This document shows positions 59,801-64,000 of a stretch of 64,000 bases of DNA, in pieces (position 1 is the first letter of the stretch; each line of letters opens with the position of its first letter). The notes under the pieces are model-generated. The model was not told the origin of the DNA and did no database searches. It was given only the letters and a program-made list of their open reading frames with translations. Source of the stretch: Fermentibacter sp963718745 [NCBI: Candidatus Fermentibacterota bacterium] (GTDB lineage Bacteria > Fermentibacterota > Fermentibacteria > Fermentibacterales); assembly GCA_963718745.1 (NCBI GenBank), contig OY970370.1:1054001-1118000 (forward strand), read 5' to 3'. Made by a program: the position numbers and the translations under genes.

Positions 59801-62596
59801 CTAGAAGAGGGAGAGGCTGATCCTCGAGTAGATCTCCGAATCGAGCTTCTCCCAGGACGAGATGACAGGCCTGTTGGTGTAGTCCAGGTTGCAGCCCACA
59901 GTGAAGCTCAGCCTGTCCATCGCATCGAACGAAAGCTCCGCGTTGCCGTTGGCTATGTAGTCATCAGTGTCGTCGGGCGGGAGGTACAGGCCCGCCCCCA
60001 GCCAGAGGGACGGCAGAAGCGAATCGTCCTTGCTCATCCACAGACCCATTGACAGGTACGATGTCCAGTCGTCGGTCTGCTTCTCCTCCCGGTACCACTG
60101 GCTCGAAACCATCCCCACGCCAGCCTCCGGAGAGACATAGAGCCAGTCGGTGATCCATTCGCGGTATCCGATGGAAGCGTAGGAACTCACCTGCCACGGG
60201 CGGACCGTGGCCGGCTGGCGGTCCCAGCTCCCGTGCGCCTTCACGTACAGAACGCCGGTGACGAAATAGTCCATCCCGAGAGAGGCCCAGGCAGAGTTCT
60301 CCCTCTCCTTGTCGTAGATCCGCTCGAGATTGCCCCTGAACTCGGCGTTGACCCTGCTTCCGCGGGGGCCGTAGATCCATGCCGCCTCCGCCCCGCCCTG
60401 GTAGGTGCTCTCCTCTCCGTTGCCCCGATCCATCGATACATCTGCCCAGATGGTGGTCGAGAAGGGTCTGGACTCCGATCTCCAGAAGCCGACGTCATAG
60501 GACGGGTCGGAGATGTACCTGACCCTCTCCTCCGCATAGGCGTAGCCGGGGCTGATCCGGAGCGCATGCAGGTAGTGGTCGAGGGCGCCCGAGGGATCGC
60601 CCAGCCTCTCCCTGACTAGTCCAAGGTAGCAGATAGAGAAGACAGCCTGCGGGTCGATCTCGAGCGAGCGCTCGAGCCAGAGCTCCGCCTCGGGGTACAT
60701 GTCCTGGAAGAGGTAGGCCTCCCCGAGATAGCTCGATGCTTCGTAGGAGGTGCTGTCGAGGGAGTAGGCGGCGGTGAACGCCTCCGATGCCTCTGCATAA
60801 CGCTCGGACGCGCTCAGGAACGTCCCTCTGGCGGACCATATCGCCGGATCCTCCGGATGCTCCCTGACGGCCGCCCTGCTGATGCTGTCCGCTGCGCCGG
60901 CGTCCCCCGCGAGGGAGAGGAGGTCGCACATGGAGAGGATCGTCGCCGGATCGTCGGGCCTGACCGAGGCTGCGAGCAGCCCGGCTTCGATCGCATAAGC
61001 GTGCATGTCGTTGTAGAAGAAGCTCCATGCCAGGCCCTCCGCTGCCGCGGGATCCGCCTCGAACGCGAGAGCCTCGAGGCTGTCGGCCGCTGCTTCGTCT
61101 CCCGCCGCGCTCTGAATCATGGACATCTCCAGGAGAGCGACTCCGTGATCCGCCGAAGCCGTCCTGTATCTCTCCAGGAGGTCGAGCGCGGCGACACCGT
61201 CGCCGCGGGACCGCTCGATCCTGGCAAGCCTCTGCAGGCCGAAAGAATAGAGGCTGTCGGCCTCGATCGCCGACCTGTAGACGACGGCTGCGGTGTCGGT
61301 CCTGCCCGACCTCTCGAGAAGCATCCCCAGCTCTCCCAGCAGCCACGAGTTCTGTGTGGCAGAATGGGTCGCCAGTATGTACCATCTGATCGCTTCGTCA
61401 TCCTCGCCGGTGTCCTCGAAGAGCAGCCCTCGCTGCTCCCAGCCCCACTGGTACGTGGGGTCGGCCGCCACCGATGCCTCGTAGGCCCCGCCGGCCTCCT
61501 CTGTCATCCCCAGGCCGGAGTAGACGAATCCCAGCTCTCCCCAGGTCCATGCGTCCGATGGATCCGCCTCCAGAGCCCTCCTGTAGTCGATAACCGCCTG
61601 CTCCGGGTTGCCGGCTTCCTCCTCCATCAGTCCGAGGCTGACCCATGCCTTGCTCATCGCGGGGTCTATCGCAAGTGCCGTCTCGAACCACGTCCGGGCG
61701 GAATCGGCGAGACCCTCCTGCTCGACGAGGAGACCCATCCTGTAGGCGGCCCACGAGTATTCCGGATCGACCTCCAGACTCTTCGCGTACCATTCCCCCG
61801 CCATCTCGAAGAGTCCGACAGCCTCCAGGCTCCAGGCGAGCTCCCCGTAGGCCCACGAGTACCCTGGATCGGCCTCGATGATTGCACGATAGAGCTTTAT
61901 CGCGCCTCCGAAATCGCCCTGCTCCTCGCGGATCAGCCCGAGCCTCCTGAGAGCCTCCACGTTGCCGGGATCCGAAGCCGTCAATCCCTCGTAGACGACC
62001 GCCGCAGAGTCCGGCCTCCCGGCCTCCTCCAGCTGGAAACCCAGTTCGAGGGCGAGATCCGGATCGTCGGGATGCCGGCCGGAGAAGAGCAAGGCCTTCG
62101 CGAGGGCCTCGTCCGGGAATCCTGCATAGCTGAGCGACTGGACGAGGGGCAGGCAGGCCGGTCTGTAGGCGGCGTCGACCTCGAGGAGCCCGCCGAGCAG
62201 CTCCGCGGATCCGGCGAACTCGCCCCGGTCGAAGAGCACGAGCGCCAGCCCCTCTACGGCCGGAGCGAACGAGTCGTCGAGTTCCATGGCCTTCCTGAAG
62301 GCGTCTTCGGCCTGATAGGGATCGGCAATCCGGAGAACCGTGCCCCTCGCCGTCCAGGCGACGGGTGAGAGCGAGTCGAGCAGCAGCGCCCTTTCGGACC
62401 AGTCGAAGGCGTTAGATTCGATTCCGCTCCTCACAGCGGCGATGGCTGCCCCGGCCCATGCATCCGCAGAGGTCGAATCCTCCTCGACGGCCAGGCTCGC
62501 CAGTTCATATGCCCTTTCCCAGTCGGCATCTGCGCACGCCTCGAGCCATCCGCCGGGCGGCGCTCCCAGGATCACTGCCAGCAGAAGAGCACCCAT
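59801..62596 (-). CDS. Long TPR-repeat protein with C-terminal beta-barrel
   Basis: A 931-residue protein with a short signal (MGALLLAVILGAPPGGW). Residues about 25-690 are roughly 19 TPR repeats; units read A-W-x-x-L-G, for example YSWAYGELAWSLEAVGLFEMA and SKAWVSLGLMEEEAGNPEQA. Residues about 700-931 change to beta-strand-rich sequence (STTIWADVSMDRGNGEES, WASLGMDYFVTGVLYVKAHG) and end in SRISLSLF, an aromatic C-terminus typical of outer-membrane barrels. The domain order resembles YaiO-like or secretin-associated TPR-barrel proteins. It lies 6 nt after uppP. The cargo is unknown. Confidence 0.85.
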   Translation of the reverse strand: MGALLLAVILGAPPGGWLEACADADWERAYELASLAVEEDSTSADAWAGAAIAAVRSGIESNAFDWSERALLLDSLSPVAWTARGTVLRIADPYQAEDAFRKAMELDDSFAPAVEGLALVLFDRGEFAGSAELLGGLLEVDAAYRPACLPLVQSLSYAGFPDEALAKALLFSGRHPDDPDLALELGFQLEEAGRPDSAAVVYEGLTASDPGNVEALRRLGLIREEQGDFGGAIKLYRAIIEADPGYSWAYGELAWSLEAVGLFEMAGEWYAKSLEVDPEYSWAAYRMGLLVEQEGLADSARTWFETALAIDPAMSKAWVSLGLMEEEAGNPEQAVIDYRRALEADPSDAWTWGELGFVYSGLGMTEEAGGAYEASVAADPTYQWGWEQRGLLFEDTGEDDEAIRWYILATHSATQNSWLLGELGMLLERSGRTDTAAVVYRSAIEADSLYSFGLQRLARIERSRGDGVAALDLLERYRTASADHGVALLEMSMIQSAAGDEAAADSLEALAFEADPAAAEGLAWSFFYNDMHAYAIEAGLLAASVRPDDPATILSMCDLLSLAGDAGAADSISRAAVREHPEDPAIWSARGTFLSASERYAEASEAFTAAYSLDSTSYEASSYLGEAYLFQDMYPEAELWLERSLEIDPQAVFSICYLGLVRERLGDPSGALDHYLHALRISPGYAYAEERVRYISDPSYDVGFWRSESRPFSTTIWADVSMDRGNGEESTYQGGAEAAWIYGPRGSRVNAEFRGNLERIYDKERENSAWASLGMDYFVTGVLYVKAHGSWDRQPATVRPWQVSSYASIGYREWITDWLYVSPEAGVGMVSSQWYREEKQTDDWTSYLSMGLWMSKDDSLLPSLWLGAGLYLPPDDTDDYIANGNAELSFDAMDRLSFTVGCNLDYTNRPVISSWEKLDSEIYSRISLSLF

Positions 62597-62602
62597 GGCA
62601 AC

Positions 62603-63391
62603 TCAGCCTCCCGTCAGGATGACCGCCGTGCAGACCAAGGAGGCGGCCAGGCAGTATACCCCGAAGATCCACAACCGATTCCGTTCGAGAATGCCGATGA
62701 GCACCTTCAGGGCCAGGTAGCCGGTGATGGCGGAGATCGCAAAACCTGTAGCGGCTGTCAGAGCATCCGCGCCGGAGATCGAGGATATCTCCCGGGCCTC
62801 GAGGAGACCCGCTCCTGCGATGGCCGGGATGGACATCAGGAAGGAGAATCGCGCGGCCGCCGTCTGGGTGGTCCCGGAGACCGTGATGGCGGATATCGTG
62901 GACCCGGACCTGGAGATGCCCGGAAGGATCGCGACCGCCTGGGCGAGCCCGCCCGCTGCCGCAGAGAGGAACCCGGGGCTCCCGCCGGCCCGCTTCCTGC
63001 TCCTCCCGGCTGCGAGCAGGACCAGTCCGTTCAGGCCGAGGAGAAGGGCGACCAGAAGCGGGGAGGAGAATGCGGCCTCGATCCGGTCCTGGAGGAGCAG
63101 CCCGCACACGCCTGCGGGAATGGACGCAATGAACAGCAGGAGCAACAGCCGGAGGGAGTCCCTCCTGCCGTGGAGCACCCCCGAGGCCAGTCCGGCAAGG
63201 TCCGACCTGTAGAAGACGACGACGGAGCACAGGGTGCCCAGGTGCAGGACCACCTCGAGGACAAGCCCGCCGTCCGGCGCCCTCGAGCCGAGGAAATGCC
63301 CGAGCAGTGCCAGATGCCCCGAACTGGAAACGGGCAGGAACTCGGCTATGCCCTGGACGACGGCCAGGATCAACACGGGGATCAGCTTCAT
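62603..63391 (-). CDS. uppP: Undecaprenyl-diphosphatase UppP/BacA
   Basis: A 262-residue membrane protein that recycles undecaprenyl diphosphate for peptidoglycan and glycan synthesis. The catalytic motifs are VVQGIAEFLPVSSSGHLAL near the N-terminus and AILPGISRSGSTISAI in the middle, among about seven hydrophobic segments. The start shares ATGA with the lysC stop. Confidence 0.97.
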   Translation of the reverse strand: MKLIPVLILAVVQGIAEFLPVSSSGHLALLGHFLGSRAPDGGLVLEVVLHLGTLCSVVVFYRSDLAGLASGVLHGRRDSLRLLLLLFIASIPAGVCGLLLQDRIEAAFSSPLLVALLLGLNGLVLLAAGRSRKRAGGSPGFLSAAAGGLAQAVAILPGISRSGSTISAITVSGTTQTAAARFSFLMSIPAIAGAGLLEAREISSISGADALTAATGFAISAITGYLALKVLIGILERNRLWIFGVYCLAASLVCTAVILTGG

Positions 63392-64000
63392 CCTTCCAGG
63401 AACTCCCTGTGCAGGGCCGCCAGCGCGACGTCCCGATCCACGGACCGGACCAGGGCCGAAATGGTTGCATGGGAGTCGACCGTCTGCAGCATCTCGACGC
63501 CTGCATCGTCGAGAGTTCTCGAGAAGCGGGCCATCACCCCGCGCAGGCCGTGCATCCCGGCGCCGACGATCGAGACCTTCGTGCAGGGGCCGTCGAGGCT
63601 GGCACTCATGGACGGGGAAGAGAGCAGAGACACGACCGATGCGGCGTGCTCCATGGGGACTGTGAACAGGACGGTGTCTCCCATCACCGAGAACATGTCC
63701 ATCGAGACGCCTGCGTCCGCGACCATGCCGAAGACACCTGCATAGAATGCGCTCCTGGCCGGGATGCCGTCCCCCGTGACCATTATCCGCCCAACCTCGG
63801 GGCCGGCCGCGACACCCGTGATGTATCTGCCGCCCCTGAGGGCGAAGGGCTCGATCCTCGTGACCGTTGCACCCGTGGAGTGCTTCCTTATCTCGACGGG
63901 TATCCCGGCCTCGCCCGCGATCTCGGCGGCCCTGGGATGGACCACGCCGGCACCCTGCCAGGACATCTGCCTGAGGTCCTCGGAGCTTATCCTGTCTATC
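63388..64000 (-). CDS. Aspartokinase, C-terminal part (truncated by window edge)
   Basis: The frame is open to the right edge, so the kinase domain is outside the window. The visible 200 residues contain the join between kinase and regulatory parts (SSEDLRQMSWQGAGVVHPRAAEIA, then IPVEIRKHSTGATVTRI), followed by two ACT domains (ITGVAAGPEVGRIMVTGDG, then TKVSIVGAGMHGLRGVMARFSRTLDDAGVEML). Aspartokinase begins lysine, threonine and methionine synthesis. The ATG at 63966 is internal, not the real start. Confidence 0.88.
   Translation of the reverse strand, partial: IDRISSEDLRQMSWQGAGVVHPRAAEIAGEAGIPVEIRKHSTGATVTRIEPFALRGGRYITGVAAGPEVGRIMVTGDGIPARSAFYAGVFGMVADAGVSMDMFSVMGDTVLFTVPMEHAASVVSLLSSPSMSASLDGPCTKVSIVGAGMHGLRGVMARFSRTLDDAGVEMLQTVDSHATISALVRSVDRDVALAALHREFLEG

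Overview
This window is a GC-rich stretch of a bacterial chromosome from a Gram-negative (diderm) organism. The evidence is a full Tol-Pal set, several signal-peptide-bearing beta-barrel proteins, lipoproteins and a PorV/UPF0164-like protein. The RNA polymerase beta' carries an SI3-type insertion in the trigger loop and a FlgD-like C-terminal domain ends one secreted protein; both fit the FCB superphylum and its neighbours (for example Fermentibacterota-like candidate phyla). That placement is an inference. No plasmid, phage, transposase, CRISPR array or rRNA gene was seen.

Layout. (1) 1-18420, all minus strand: envelope proteins (a helix-hairpin-helix/beta-barrel protein cut by the left edge, a PorV-like protein, an OB-fold/FlgD-type protein, an orphan solute-binding protein), a small surface-sugar block (flippase-like protein, GmhA, RfbD-like reductase, CpsB-like phosphatase), TrmN6-like methyltransferase, a lipoprotein, another beta-barrel, KsgA, a TatD-radical SAM fusion, PurA, ClpX, ClpP, trigger factor and tRNA-Leu. 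(2) 18508-23136, minus: ridA-tolQ-tolR-tolA/tonB-tolB-pal-cpoB, apparently driven by a promoter with a perfect TATAAT box. (3) 23206-24328, plus: three small genes, two of them cysteine-rich, with a clear intrinsic terminator. (4) 24341-56703, minus: a continuous block of translation and transcription genes. In transcription order it reads tRNA-Thr/Tyr/Gly/Thr, tuf, rpmG, tRNA-Trp, secE, nusG, rplKAJL, rpoBC, rpsLG, fusA, the S10, spc and alpha ribosomal protein clusters, then pfkA. The E. coli tRNA-tufB, rif, str, S10, spc and alpha units are thus joined end to end, but rpsD is missing from its usual place. (5) 56553-57030: the promoter and leader of that block, and a 220-bp non-coding element bounded by perfect 28-bp inverted repeats. 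(6) 57031-59790, plus: lipoprotein, ABC ATPase and FtsX-type permease. (7) 59801-64000, minus: aspartokinase (cut by the right edge), UppP, and a 931-residue TPR/beta-barrel protein.

Most of the window is housekeeping. The most unusual signal is inside rpoC. Residues about 1102-1290 of beta' are an extra segment nested in the SI3 region. Read by eye it follows the core pattern of a STAND/AAA-type NTPase, with both Walker motifs degraded. Other points worth a second look are the inverted-repeat element beside the tRNA-tuf promoter, the in-frame TatD-radical SAM fusion with a probable CTG start, the TPR-barrel fusion, and the missing rpsD. Where the longest open frame conflicted with ribosome-binding sites or gene overlaps, starts were moved and the reason is given in the entry.
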